Shown piece by piece: positions 47,236 through 60,099 of a DNA stretch of 64,000 nt (position 1 is its first letter; the number at the start of each line of letters is the position of its first letter). Both the position numbers and the translations under genes were made by a program. The DNA is from Erythroxylum novogranatense. Lineage: Eukaryota; Streptophyta; Magnoliopsida; Malpighiales; Erythroxylaceae. The notes under the pieces were generated by a model. That model was not told the origin of the DNA and did not search any database. It worked only from the letters and a program-made list of their open reading frames with translations. The stretch lies in assembly GCA_029891385.1 (NCBI GenBank), contig CM057228.1, positions 30,756,214-30,820,213 of the forward strand, in the 5' to 3' direction.

Positions 47236-50046
47236 TGTTGGGACCCGATTTGGAGGCCGGATCCCAACCGAAAAATGAAACAAAAATTGGCCGAAACCAA
47301 AGCGTATTTAAATAAGATAAATCGAATCCGAAGGCGAAATCGAATAAAAAAACGAATACATATTGGAATTGAATACGAAAACGAATCAAATAAGCGAATC
47401 AGATACGAATAAAAAATCGGATATAAATGGAAACATAAAGCGCAAGTATTCAACGAATCGAAGGCGGAACGAAAATTTACAAAACGGATCGAAGCAAAAC
47501 AAATACTGAGACAAATGAAAAATGGATCCGACATCCGAACACATAGGACAGAGAAAAATGATCGCGTTGGAAACACTAATCCCTCATATATTCAAGCTAT
47601 CTAAATCAAAAACTTCCAAATTTCCCAAATCACAAAAATTAGGCATAACCCTAATTTACAGTTATTCAAAATTAATCCAATTACAATATGTAATCACCAA
47701 AATTGAGCATAGAATTAACAAACCCATACCATTATTAAGGTTTCTAAACCAAAACTTCATCAAAAATCCAAAGCTCAAAAGTTTTCTCTTACCTCATTTC
47801 TTCTCCAATTTCATATTTATTGAGCTTGAATGGAAGCTTTCACTTTCTTCCATCTTTTTCCCTTAGAATCCACGCAAAAATCATGGTAGAAACCCCAAAA
47901 TTTTGAAAAAACTAGTTTCTCCCTCTTCTTTCTCCTTCTCCATAGCCGAAAGCTACTCTCTTCTCCTCTTCTTTTATTTCTCTTCTTTTCTTCCTAAGGG
48001 TCGGCTTCCTCCTTGTAAAAATGGTAGCCCACTTGTTTTAAATGGCCATGTCATTAATGAATGGCTAATGACCAAATTGCCCTTCCACTTAAGCCTAACT
48101 TCTTATTTCCTTATATGAACTTCCAATTTTACCCTTAAATCATACTTAACATTAGGACATTTTTCAAATCATCAAAATGAAGGAATTTGATAAAACTCCC
48201 TTCTAGAGAATTGTTCCTCATTGTCTTAATTTCATAATGCCACCAAAATCACTTAATTTGGTGGACTACACCAATAGTTATGCCCCAAACAGTTTGGACA
48301 TGTCTTATGCTGAATCATTTTCCAGCAAGTTATTTCCATCCAAAACTTAACAGCCTTAATGACTAAATTGAAACTCTAGTCCTTCATAAAAATTGTAGCC
48401 CTATTCCTCTAGTTTAATCCAAATTAAGAATCACCTTATTTGGATTACTAGAGAAAAAGTTATGGCCAAAATACTCTCAGATGTTCCTAATCCAAGACTG
48501 CACACTAATCCAAACTTCAATTCAGAAATTGAAAATCTTATGGGCTAAATTGAAATTAAGTTCCTTCATATGACTTCGCAAAAGACTGAACCATGTTCAG
48601 AAAATTATCTAACTCACTTTTATTAAATTAATCATCCTTAATTTACTCTCATAAAAATACAAATTTTTCCTGAGAATGTAGATAATTGTCTTAGGAATCT
48701 AACGCTTCAAAAACTAAGTCAATCGGATGTCAAACGAAAAAGTTACAAACGAAGGCGAGGCCCTCGCAGGGCTAGGGCGCCTGCGGGATGAAATTCAAAT
48801 ATTAGGAGTGGGCACGCCTAAGAAATTCAAAGACTAGGCGTGGGCATGCCTAAGGATGGAATCTGGAGCTGCAAAAAATTTCAGAATTTTCAAATTATAT
48901 CTTTTGCTCCCGAACTACAAAATTAACAAATTTTTGTATCAATAGAAAGCTTAAAGGAATTTATTCAACTTCCATGAAGAACTCACAAATCAATTCCATC
49001 TCTAAAGGGGTCAAAAACCCAATCAAACTTTCTGTTTATATGAATATCTTCCTAAACAATCACATAATTTTCAACATTTCTATCTTTCAACTCCTAGGTC
49101 CAAATATATCATATTTTATATCAATGTGAAGATTAGAAAGTCACCTACAACTTTCATGAAGGACAGAAAAATCAATTTGACCTCTACGGAAGTCAATTTT
49201 CCAAATCAGAAGTTCTTTCGTCTAATAATCATGCTAAAACAATAACAGAAACTTGTAAAAATCATAACTTATTATTCCATCATCCAATAATTATATACTT
49301 TATATCAAAATAAAGATCAAATCAAAATCTTCAACTTTCATGAAGAACTTAAAGGCTAATTCAACCTCTAACTAGGTCAATTTCTCAGTCAAAGATTCTG
49401 TCATAACTTAGATCAACCTACAACACACCCAAACTTCCAAATTTCATATCTTCCAATTCTCACATCCACTAATTGCATAATATATATCATTGTAAAGCTT
49501 GGAGAATCTTCTATGACTTTCAAGAAGACCACTTAACTCAATTCAAACCACTTCAATACAAAAAGTGGCCTCATAATAGTACACATAAAATTACTCTTGA
49601 TAGCATATTTAACAAACAAAACAAAATAATCCTGAACTTTGACTTATCATAACTTTCACTCTCAATATCGAAAAATATCAAACTTTATGGCGAAAGAAAG
49701 CTCTCAACACAATCTTCAAGTTTCATGAGATCATTTTCTCAAATTTTACCTAAATCAAAAAGTCAACTCTCTATGGCCAAAAAGTCAAACTTTTCTCATT
49801 CTTCATATTCTCACACTTTTTCTCTTTATTTCTTGATTTTTAACTAAATTTTCAATCAACTCATTCACTTTAACTTCCATAACCCATACAAATTTACATA
49901 ATTATCAAAATCATCAAAACCCAAAAATTCTTTTCTCGTCAACTTTTTTAAAGCACAAAACATCTCTAACACAATACATATACAAAGACCACTCATTTCA
50001 TTTCATTTTATAATTCTAAATTCCACTCAAAGATCGAGGTCCAACA
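47236..50046 (-). repeat. LTR B, 5' LTR with a ~2-kb internal deletion (2.8 kb)
   Basis: It starts TGTTGGACCTCGATCTTTGA (50046) and ends CGGGTCCCAACA (47236). It aligns with LTR A except that TCGCGTTGGAAAC (near 47562) is joined directly to ACTAATCCCTC, which in A lies at 44186. The 42147-44185 equivalent is missing. Both breakpoints share AAAC/AACAC microhomology. Confidence 0.8.
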
Positions 50047-52179
50047 TATAACACAACATAAACACATAACATAACACATCAGAAATAGTTTGGGTTGGTC
50101 CAAAATAGAACGTACTACATATTTCTGCATAGCGGTCTTATGCAGTCGTGAACAGAACGTACTACATCTTCTCGCGTAGCGGTCTGGTGTAGCCGTGAAC
50201 TTATGGGAGTTTGAAATCGAAGCTCCAATGCCACTAGCAGGCAGGCGGGTGAAGCTTATAAAAGGACGGCAAGTGCACTTGACTCAAACTTATGGGACCT
50301 AATCAAACCCACATAACACATAATACATACTTGAAAATCGAATTGCCCAAAGGCATATTTCGAAAACTTAATTTTTCATATCGTGTCATACTAGGCACAT
50401 TGACATTCACAATTTCACACAAATTCATATAGCAATTCTCAATCATTCGCAACACATAATGCAACACTTATTGCAATTATCAAATCATTTAAACACAATG
50501 AATGCGAAAATCATATCAATTTTGATCAAAATCATTCAAAATAATTTTAGCAATTTATCCAATCATTCGAAAACAATCCATTATCAATTTCTTAAATCAT
50601 TACAAAATTAACGAATTTAATCATTCGAAAATAATAATTTTCAAAACATTTCTCTTCTTGATTTTTCGAAATCACATAATTGGCTTATAAATCAAAATAT
50701 AAACATAGTACCCACCTCATATCCATGCTTGGAACTTGTTTAAAGCCTCAATTTCTCCATTCTTTTCCTTAATTTTCCTCATCCAAGACAAAAATCCTAA
50801 TTCATAAACATCCAAAATTGAACAATTTAAACCATGCTATCTCCAAATTTGAGCTTAGAAATCACAAACTCATACAATATCCAAGCTATCTAAACCAAAA
50901 TCTCATTAAAATTTCAAAGATAAAAAATCGAATCTTACCTTAATCTTCACCATTTTCGGATTTTCTTGTCTCAAAATAAAGCTCTCTTTTTCTTCCATCT
51001 TTTTCCTTCTTGGTTCAACTTAAAAATCTTGCTTGAAGACCCCTAAAAATCGAGCCTAGCCTTTTTCTTTCTTCTTTCTTCCTCTCCACCGAAAACCTTC
51101 TCCATTCTTTCATTTTCTTCTTTCCTTTCCCTCAAAGTCGTGCATTCTCTTCATTAAAAACGACAACCCCTTCTTCATTCAATGAATGCCAAAAGACCAT
51201 AATGCCCTTACATATATGCCTTCTAACTTAAAACCTTATGTGTTCTTCCAAGTTTGCCCTTAATGCATTTCTAACACTTTAATCTCTAACACTTTGATTT
51301 AATTTAATCCAATCAATTTATCCCATATGCTCTTACTCAAATTAACATGCTAATTATTCACATTAACATGCTAATTAAGTCCTCAAAATCATAAATTAAA
51401 ACAAAGTCTCAAATAACATTAAATCATGTTCTGCTTAGGATATTTTTCAAATCATCAAATTGAAGGAATTTGCTAAAAATTCCTTGTCTCAATTTCAAAT
51501 CATCAAATAGAGAAATGTTCCTTATTGTCTCAATTTCATAACGTCACCAAAATCATTTAATTTGGTGCACTGCACCAAAAGTTATACTCCAAACATTTTG
51601 GACTATCACTTTGCTAAAATATTTTCCAGTGATTTACTTCCATCCGAAAATTGACATTCTTAAGGATAAAATTGAAACTCAAGTCCTTCAGAAAATTTGT
51701 AGCCCTATTTATCTAGTTTAATCCAAATCAATAATCACCTCATTTAGATAACTAGAACAAAAGTTATGGCTAAAATACTTTCAGATCTCGCTAATCCAAG
51801 ACTGCACACTAAACCCGACTTCAATTCAGAAATTGAAAGTCTTAGAGGCTAAATTGAAATTTAATTTCTTCATTATGACTTGTAGCCCCATGTCTCTGTT
51901 TTAGTTTTCAACAAGAATCAGATCAATCAGATCTCCACAGATCAAGAATTTCTCAAAAGACTGAACCATGTTCAAAAAATTATCTAACTGAACTTGATTA
52001 AATCAGTCATCATCAATTTAATCTCAAGAATCATAAATTTCCTATGATGATGTAGATAATTGTCTTAGGAATCCAGCACTTCAAAAACCAAGTCAATCGG
52101 ATGTCGGACGGAAAAGATATAAGCAAAAGATTGAACAAGGGTCGGATTAGGGAGGAAATGACAAGAATAGAAGAAATCA

Positions 52180-52345
52180 AACGACGTCGCAGCAGGGAGG
52201 GAAAACGGCGTCGCATTGGACGATGGCCCGGCTCGCCCTCGCGAGCCGTCGCACTCGCAAGGGCGAGTCATGGCTCGCGAGGCAAGTCATGACGCTCACC
52301 CTCTCGAGACATCACCCTCGCGAGGGCGAGTTCAATCCCTCGCTT
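52180..52345. repeat. GC-rich palindromic island of LTR C
   Basis: Repeated CTCGCGAG and GCCCTCGCGAGCC palindromes lie between AT-rich arms, at the same place in the LTR as the islands of A, B, D and E but with different sequence. Confidence 0.8.
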
Positions 52346-52618
52346 GCACCCGTTTCAATTTTTTTTCTCAAATATAAATACATATATATAACAAATTTTT
52401 TCAAAATTCATAACTTTTTCTCCTGAACTCCAAATTTGAAAATTTTGGTATCAATAGAAATCTCCAAGGAAGTTTTACAACTTCCATGAAGAATCGAAAG
52501 CCAATTTTATCTCTAAAGGGGGTCAAAACCCAATCAAAGTTACTGCACAATATCATGCCACCCTAATTAATAACTCAACTTTGAAAATTTCTATCTTTCC
52601 ACTTCAAGCAGTGTCGGC

Positions 52619-53333
52619 CCTGGGCAGGGGTCAACAGGGCACCTGCCCAAGGCCCACTATGAGAGGGGGCCCCTCTTTAATAGCCCCCTCTCATATGATC
52701 TTAGTATCTTAGTATAATAACGTTATTACTATAGTAACGTTAAAGTCATCTATGAAATAACGTTAAAGTCATTCATTTAATGACTTTTAAATAACGATAA
52801 AGTCATTTAATGACTTTAACGTTATATAACATTAAAGTTATTAAATGACTTTAACCTTATAAGTTAATATTGTAATTTTTTAATGTAAAGGTAACTTTGT
52901 GATCCTATGCTTAAAATAGTCTTGGAATATTTAAGTGTACTCTTACCTTCTAATTTCTTTATTTTCATCAATATATGTATTTAAAGTACTCCAACTCAAA
53001 ATTAGCAACAAAAATTTTGCGATTTTTCTTTTGAGTTCAAATATAATTTAAAGGTAAAGTTTCGATTTTTAATATATTTTACTCTTTGTTTTTATTTTTT
53101 AATATTAGATATTAAATTTTGCTATTTATTTTGTCCCTATATCACAGATATAATACCATTTATATATCTTTGTGATATATTGTGAAACTGTTGGAGTTTG
53201 GTTGTGCCTGCATACTTATAAATTGAACCATTTATGTTTCATACAAATATGTAAACTTAAGCATATTGTCAATTTTTTGGGGTCCTTTTTGTTAATTTCG
53301 CCCAGGGCCTATAAAACTATAGGAACGACCCTG
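52619..53333. mobile_element. Non-autonomous hAT-like element (715 bp)
   Basis: The left end is CAGTGTCGGCCCTGGGCAGG. The right end reads, as reverse complement, CAGGGTCGTTCC and then GGCCCTGGGCG. CAG-starting, GGCCCTGGGC-rich termini are typical of plant hAT elements. Flanking 8-mers ACTTCAAG (52611-52618) and ACTCCAAA (53334-53341) agree at six positions. LTRs A (45770) and B (49085) show the uninterrupted site. The interior has no transposase. A cluster of ATAACGTTAAAGTCAT-like motifs in both orientations fills 52725-52860. Confidence 0.8.
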
Positions 53334-54318
53334 ACTCCAAAGTCCAAACATGTCATATTTTATATCAATGTAAAGATCAAAAATCAACCTACATCTTTCA
53401 TGAAGGACAGAAAAATCAATTTGGCCTCTAAGGGAGTCAAAAATCACTTCAAAAATCCTGTCCACTAATACTCTTCCCAAACAGTAACAGCAACTCGTAA
53501 AAATCATAACTTCCTATGTCATAGCCCAAAATTTCCATACTTTACATCAATGTAAAGATTAGAACATAATCTAAATCTTTCATGAAGCACTTAAAAGCAA
53601 TTTCAACCTCTAACTAGGTCAATCTTTCAGTCAAAGTTTCTGCCAGATAAATGGTCGTCCTATACCACATTCAAACTTCCAAATTTCATATCTTCCAATA
53701 TCCACAACCAAAAAAACATATTATACATCATTTAAAAGCCATGCAAATTTTCTATAACTTTAATGTAGACCACTTAACTCAATGCAAACCACAACAGTCC
53801 AAAAATCGCCTCAAAATATAGCATACACAATCCTACACTTAAAAGCAATTTCAAAAACAAAATAAAATACACTTAAATTCGAATGGTCATAACTTTCAAT
53901 CTCGATATCAAAAAATATCGTACTTTATGGCGATAGAAAACTCTCAACAGAAGCTACTAGTTTCATGGAGATTATTTTATTAAGTTCTGCCTAAATCATC
54001 CCAGAAAAATTTACAAAGTTTCAGCCCAAAAAGTCAACTCTTCATCTCCAAAAAGTCAAACTTTCATAATTAAACAAATTCTCACACTTTCACTCTTTAT
54101 TTCTTGATTTTCAACTTCCATTTCAATCAACTCATTCACTTTAACTTTCATAAACCATACAAATTTACTCAAATCTCAAAGTCATCAAAACCAATCAATT
54201 CTTTTTCTTATCAATTTCCTTAAAACACAATAACATCTATAACACAATATATATACAAAAATATTTATTGAATTTCATTTAATATTTCTAAATTTCACTT
54301 AAAGATCGGGGTCCAACA

Positions 54319-55625
54319 GTGGTGGTTTTGTTTTACTCCACAAACACAATCATGCATGTTTATGTGAAAGCAGTACCTATTAGGTGAGGTCCATTTTTAT
54401 TATAAAGGAATAAGAACAAAAAATTTTATTTGATTTCTTAAAATTAAGATTATTTTAGATTTTATAACATAATTATAAAATCTTAATTAACCTCTTAATG
54501 TATAGTTTTTTGTATAATCATATGTTTTTCTAATTAGACATAAACTATAAAATTAATATCTGCTCTACTTGAGTCTAATCATATTAGTTTCCTACCATTA
54601 GTAACTAATTTTAGTAATGACATTTGATTTTTTTCAAAATGACATTCGCTTTAGTTAAGGATTTCTCGAATCAATACTAAATGAAAACAATGGAATAGTC
54701 TCTGGTGATGAATCTTATATTGATCATCCAATTACTTCCATATAGTTTATATTATATCTAATGATTGCTAATTGAGCTACCTTTGATTAAAACATGTCAT
54801 AAGTAGTATCAAAACATAACAATTCCTATATGAGACACTTTAGAGATCTCAAGTTAATGAATCAACTATCATAATAAGAATCTTTATATAGACAAAAGTG
54901 ATATTCCATATAAAATTCTCATGTTGGGCCAATTTAGTGAACTTGTTCGATAACAAGCACCATATGTTTATTTAAGTATCTATATATTTTAGTCTATGAG
55001 ATCGACTACTTAATGAGGAAGAAACAAAACATATATTATTCTTTTATACTCAATAAATGTTTAATCTCAATAGAACAATGACTAAGAATAATTTAAATAA
55101 AATATATAAATGCAATATGAATATCATGATTATGATATAATCATAATTTCATTTGTAATATACTTTTATGCTATTGACTTTATCATATATATCCAAATAT
55201 GTGTAAGATAAAGAATGCTTTAAAATAATTATTTCACTTAAACTACAACCAACCGATTGAATGTGAGATACAAACCAACAACTTGACACTTACACTAAGC
55301 CAATCATTAAGTAGTTAATAATTAAGTAGTTTATACCGTATCACTCTATGACAATCATACTAGTACCTATACAGTAGTTTATCAAGAGAATTCTACAAGA
55401 TTTTTATAGTAAAATCTTACTTAAATCATGTAACTTTCATCTCATTTACTAATATAATTAAGAGAAACTACATAAATACATACTTGAATCTTTGATGATA
55501 CCTTAATTCCTTTTACAAACAAAATAGTTTTGATGTTTTAAGCTACAATCTAAACAATTCAAAGAACTATGCTAAGTTCATTAAAACATTTATTGATCTA
55601 AGTACTCATTTATACTAAATGAAAA
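54319..55625. other. AT-rich intergenic DNA, nothing recognised
   Basis: No coding frame, RNA gene or repeat border was found between LTR C and the TRIM-like units. Confidence 0.5.
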
Positions 55626-56335
55626 TGTAACAACCCAGACCACCCGCCCACAGATATTGTTCACTTTGGTTTACCCCTAGGGCCAAACCCCTCATGGTTT
55701 TGCTTTTTCCACCCCTTGGGAAAACACGTCTTAGGGGGAGAGATATCCATACCTTTATAAGGCATACTTCGTTCTCCTCCCCAACTGATGTGAAATCTCA
55801 CACTCTCCACCCCTTTAGGGGTGGGCTGGGAATCGACTCTGATACCATTTGTAACAACCTAGACCACTCGTCCATAGATATTGTCTGTTTTGGGTTACTT
55901 TTAGGGCCAAATCCCTCACGGTTTTGTTCTTCTCACCCTTGAAAAAATACATCTTAGGGGGAGAGGTATTCATACCCTTATAAGGCATACTTCATTCTCC
56001 TGCCCAACTGATGTGGGATCTCACACTCTCCACGTCCTTTAAGGCCCAGCTCTCTTTAGGGCCCAGCCTAGCTGGCACAATGGTTTGGATACCGACTTTG
56101 ATACCATTTGTAACAATTCAGATTACCTACTCATAAATATTGTCAGCTTTAGGTTAACCCTAGGGCCAAACCCTCACAGTTTTGCTCTTCCCACCCTTAG
56201 GAAAGTGCATCTTAGGGGGAGAGGTATCTATATCCTTATAAGGCATACTTCGTTCTCCTCCCCAACCGATGTGGGATATCTCGCTCTCCACCCTCCTTAG
56301 CCCTCTTTAAGGCCTAAACTAGCTGGCACAAAGGT
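55626..56335 (-). mobile_element. Tandem TRIM-like short-LTR units (three copies, third interrupted)
   Basis: TGTAACAACCCAGACCACC-type starts occur at 55626, 55850 and 56109, each followed by GATATTGT, TAGGGCCAAA, CTTAGGGGGAGAG, CCTTATAAGGCATACTTC and GATGTGGGATCTCAC-like blocks. Units 1 and 2 end in CTCTGATACCATT (unit 2 with TTTGATACCATT), which on the minus strand is a TGGTATCAGAG primer site next to an LTR end TGTTACA. This widespread plant repeat has the layout of a TRIM with very short interior, stacked head to tail. Unit 3 is cut at AAGGT (56331-56335) by the next Copia element. Confidence 0.65.
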
Positions 56336-58246
56336 TGTAGGAAAATCCCGGGAGGTACATCACATGTACCGGCAGCGGAAAACAAAAATTTTTATTCCCG
56401 GGACTTTCCGAATCCTGTGATCCGTATCCGTATGAAGACATCAACCTAAATAGCCAAAAGAGACTATCTCTAAAGGTGATCCACGCAGAGATCAGAATTT
56501 AACCGGATCAAACCCTTTGACCCGGAATAGCTAAACAGATTAAAGCCTGCTAGAGCCTACCTACATCTGGAGAGCTTGGATTAACGTTGGCCCTTGTGTT
56601 GAGAAGAGAGATAACGATGATGGCCATGGAGAAGAAGAGTTGAAACCTTTTCAACCTTTAGAAAACCTAACCTTTTAAGTCTTCTATCTTCTCCCTTTTC
56701 CAGCCATCGACGTTCATCTTCAAAATGAGCAAGCAAGCTTTCTTTTCTTGCTTTTTTTCTTAAGTTACGAGCATCATCCTTCATCTTTTAGTTTTTTGTC
56801 TTTTAGTCATCATTAAAGTGATGACTAAGCAACATTATGGAAGCTTCCATGCTTCCTCTCCTCCATACACGTGACACACATATATATATATATATATTAA
56901 TTAATTAATTACTTAATTAATTAACATATATATAATTACTAAGAGGTCCATCAAGCTGGGTTGGTCCTACCTACCATCGGGCCCGGTGTCAAAAACAACT
57001 CCTAAACCTTTCTTAGCAATATTGATGTCGCGATCTCATCGGGACATATCCCAATCCTATTGGGATCCATTTAATCCTAATGCTCTCCATAATTGGAACT
57101 CTGTCCAATTACTATTTTACAGATTCTCTGAAACACTCTTATGCGTGTGACCCTTTAGGCTCCCGGTTATGTTGGCCACTTAGATTAACAATTAATCTGA
57201 GCAAGTCATGAGCGGTATCTAGCAACACATCATGACCCCCAATTGACCGGAAAGTAATCGGTTTGATGTATTCATCACGAACCAGATCACGAACCCTTCC
57301 ATGACAATTACCGCAATTAGTCCTTTCACCATCCTATACCCCACTTGGTTATGAGTATGGTCAAAGTGTCAACTCTCACTAGATCGAGTCTAGCCTAGTG
57401 ATATCGGTTCTCGTCCGGGACTCATTACTTTATATGTCAATGAAGACACTCTTCATGACATACATCTTGCCAACCTTAGTAATGATCCCGACAAGAGGCC
57501 AAGGTATCTCTTCGCTAATCCGTAAGTGGTGAATCCTTTATTGGCTACTCAATTATCTTGAATACCTCAAGTTGTACCCAAGCACCACCCTATGAGTTAC
57601 CTCGGAAGGCAACAAGGAATGGAGTCAAAGCAGTGATCAAGATTCAAGATATCCTCGAGTACCTCAAGTCTAAGGATACTTGCAACATTGCTATGATGAG
57701 ATTATCACCGACACTTAGATAAGATATCCATGTGATGATCTCATGGCAGGTCATCCAATGAACTTACTACTGCTAGTAAGCATCCACATGTCAATTCTAA
57801 ATATCTCATATTTATAGTTTCTGAGATCCACTGCTTGATCCAATCAAGGAATATGACATGTGCTAGTCTATCCGGATTAATGATGTCCAGTCTCATTAAT
57901 CCTATGACTATGGAGAATTTAGATACTGACATAATTGCACATGATAGGAATCTCAGTAGTATGATCACATCATAATTTCCTTCATGCTATGTCATATATC
58001 AAGGACTTCATTAATTCGATTAAAGATCCAATCAATTCATAAACAATGTTTATGAATATCAAATTAATGAATAATGCCTTTTCTTTATTTATTCATAAAG
58101 TCTGCACATGACTTTCAATAAAACGCGCTAAAGGGGATTGCCTTTAGGGCACAAATAAACAGTACCGATCTTGAACAAGTCGACTTATCGGTACCGAACA
58201 TGTGTAAGTCGACTTACACATGGTACAAGTCGACTTATCACTTACA
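56336..58246 (-). repeat. 3' LTR of the right-hand Copia element (1.9 kb)
   Basis: On the minus strand it starts TGTAAGTGATAAGTCGACTT (58246) after the polypurine tract and ends GGGATTTTCCTACA (56336). It includes three AAGTCGACTT palindromes near its start (58177, 58206, 58227) and a TA-rich run (56879-56936). Short frames in it are not supported as genes. Confidence 0.8.
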
Positions 58247-58310
58247 AATCTCCCACTTGACCTAAAGCCAATCGCCTTAGTATCTAATACCATAAGCGAG
58301 TCCATGAGAA

Positions 58311-58680
58311 TCACAATTCTCCCGTGACAATGGCTTTGTCAACTAACAAAGAACACTTTGCTCGTGGAATTCTCTCTATCGTGATATCTTCTCGACTAAT
58401 GATCTCCGAATCGGCTAAGTACGAGTTTGGATCGTCGATAAGACCTTGGTTCCTTTGCCTACGCACTAGCCCCATTGTATTACAATACAATCCTATGGGC
58501 CCATCACGGTAGGGACCGATCAAGTTCAAGAATGAACTTCTTGATCCAAACCGCTTCCTTCATAAGCATCTCATGCGGCAATATACTCTTCTCGGTTGAT
58601 GAATCAGCAGATCCTCTCTTGTTTGGAACTTTTCCAATCGACCGCCACGCTATTCGGTGTGAATGTATATAACCCGATTG
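58311..58680 (-). pseudogene. RNase H end of the right-hand Copia polyprotein
   Basis: Reading includes GPIGLYCNTMGLVRR, SEIISREDITIERIP and AKCSLLVDKAIV, corresponding to the Copia RNase H C-terminal region (I-x-L-Y-C-D-N..., then RGDVxIERV). The usual CDN triad is CNT and the ADPLTK motif is degraded. It runs directly up to the polypurine tract, as expected for the end of pol. Confidence 0.7.
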
Positions 58681-58689
58681 TGATTCGTA

Positions 58690-59660
58690 ATCATCCTTAT
58701 CGATTAAATACTAGCATCCGAATGCACGCTCACTGGAGATTTCCATCTCCATAGATCAAGAAAACATTCTTAGTGCTTCGCAAGTACTTGAGGATATTCT
58801 TGACACCACCCAAAGGACCCTCACCAGATCCGATTGGTATCTGCTCGTAACGCTTAGAGCATACGATACATCGGGCTTCGTACATAGCATCGTTTCATGC
58901 TAAACCTCTTTAGCATCTCATCTATGTACGATGATTGTGAAAGACCAAGCAACCTTTTGATTTATCTCTATAAATCGATATCCCTAGGATATAAGTTGCT
59001 TCACCAAGGTCTTTCATCGCAAATTGATTGGACAACTAAATTTTAACTGATTGCGGATAGAGACATCGCTTCCTAGTTACGTGATGTCATCTACATACAA
59101 TACAAGGAATACGATTGCAGTCCCATTAACCTTCTTATACACGATGATCATCCGGATTTTGTGAGAAATCAAACTCTTTGATTGACTCATCAAAACGGAT
59201 AATCCAACTCTGGATGCTTGCTTCAATCCAAACATGGATTTCTGAAGCTTGCATACCTTTTCGCCATCGATGGAAGTGAAGCCCTCAGGTTGTGTCATAC
59301 ACATCCTCGGGTAGATTTCCTCTCAGGAAAGCTGTCTTCACATCCATTTGCCATATCTCATAATCATAATGAGCGGCAATGGCTAGGAGTATCCGAATGG
59401 ATTTAAGCATTGTTACGGGGTTGAAGGTCTCGTCATAGTCAACTCCTTGTCTCTGACGAAATCCTTTGGCCAGAAGCATTGCTTTATAGGTAATCAAATT
59501 ACCATCCATGTTGGTTTTCTTCTGAAAACTCCTTTGCACCCTGTGGGTTTTATCCCTTCAGGTGTAACAACCAAAGTTTATACTTGGTTTTCATACATGG
59601 AATCCATTCAGATTTCATGGCACAAAGCCATGTTCGGACTCAACTTTTCGTAACTCGTTC
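58690..59660 (-). pseudogene. Reverse transcriptase of the right-hand Copia element
   Basis: The block 59539-59285 reads TYKAMLLAKGFRQRQGVDYD, ETFNPVTMLKSIRILLAIAA and WQMDVKTAFLRGNLPEDVY, the RT fingers and palm start, with the catalytic Asp in MDVKTAF. A frameshift near 59295 then moves to MCMTQPEGFTS, KLQKSMFGLKQASR and VLYVDDIT (to 59077), with YVDD intact. Stops follow. It is a clear RT but not translatable as one chain. Confidence 0.9.
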
Positions 59661-60099
59661 ATAGGTAGTAGGCGCATCATCTCATATGAGCAATACGTCA
59701 TTCTGTTCACTTACGAGAAATTCATATCTCTCAGGAACAGAGCGTATCCTACATGACCTACGAAATTCTTGTGTAATAGAAGGTTGAACTGTTACCTCAT
59801 CTATATGAGTTACAGTTGCAGGTTCAGGCAGTTGATCTGAGTTTGTTCGAGCATCTTGAACTTCTCCAAGTTCAACTTTGCTCCCACTGTCCTCTTGTAA
59901 AAGAAACTCTTTCTTTAAGAAAACAGCATGCTTGGAAACAAACAACTTTTGTTCCTAAGCAAGGTAGAATTGATATTCCACGAACAAACACTTGTCAGAC
60001 TTTGCATCAAGCTAATCTGACTGTGTTCGCTTCACGTAAGCAGGACAATCCCAAACTTTCAGCTGAGAAAGATAGGGCTTTCAGTTAATCCACATCTCA

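Larger units (their letters stand above)
41820..50046 (-). mobile_element. Non-autonomous Gypsy-type element B-int-A with TSD TATAA
   Basis: Perfect 5-bp duplications TATAA at 41815-41819 and 50047-50051 flank a minus-strand element. In order: 5' LTR B (50046-47236), primer site TGGTATCAGAGCC (47231-47219), a 507-bp internal region without coding capacity, a polypurine tract (46749-46729), and 3' LTR A (46728-41820). The interior keeps the conserved end AATTTCGAGGACAAAATTCT next to the polypurine tract, as in Tekay/Del chromoviruses. It looks like a large-LTR non-autonomous derivative. It inserted into LTR C. Confidence 0.9.
50047..54318 (-). repeat. LTR C, main fragment, interrupted by a hAT-like element
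   Basis: On the minus strand it starts TGTTGGACCCCGATCTTTAA at 54318. It matches LTR A through the ~182-bp repeats (53930-52440 after removing the hAT insertion), a GC-rich island (52180-52345) and the GAACGTACT duplication (50107 and 50155). It breaks off at the TATAA duplication. Nothing like a polypurine tract lies beyond 54318, so its start borders unrelated flanking DNA and C is a solo or 5' LTR. Confidence 0.8.

Noticed and set aside
55626..56335. Cassandra-type TRIM with a 5S rRNA promoter
   Set aside because: The TGTAAC start is similar, but no 5S box A/C sequence could be found.
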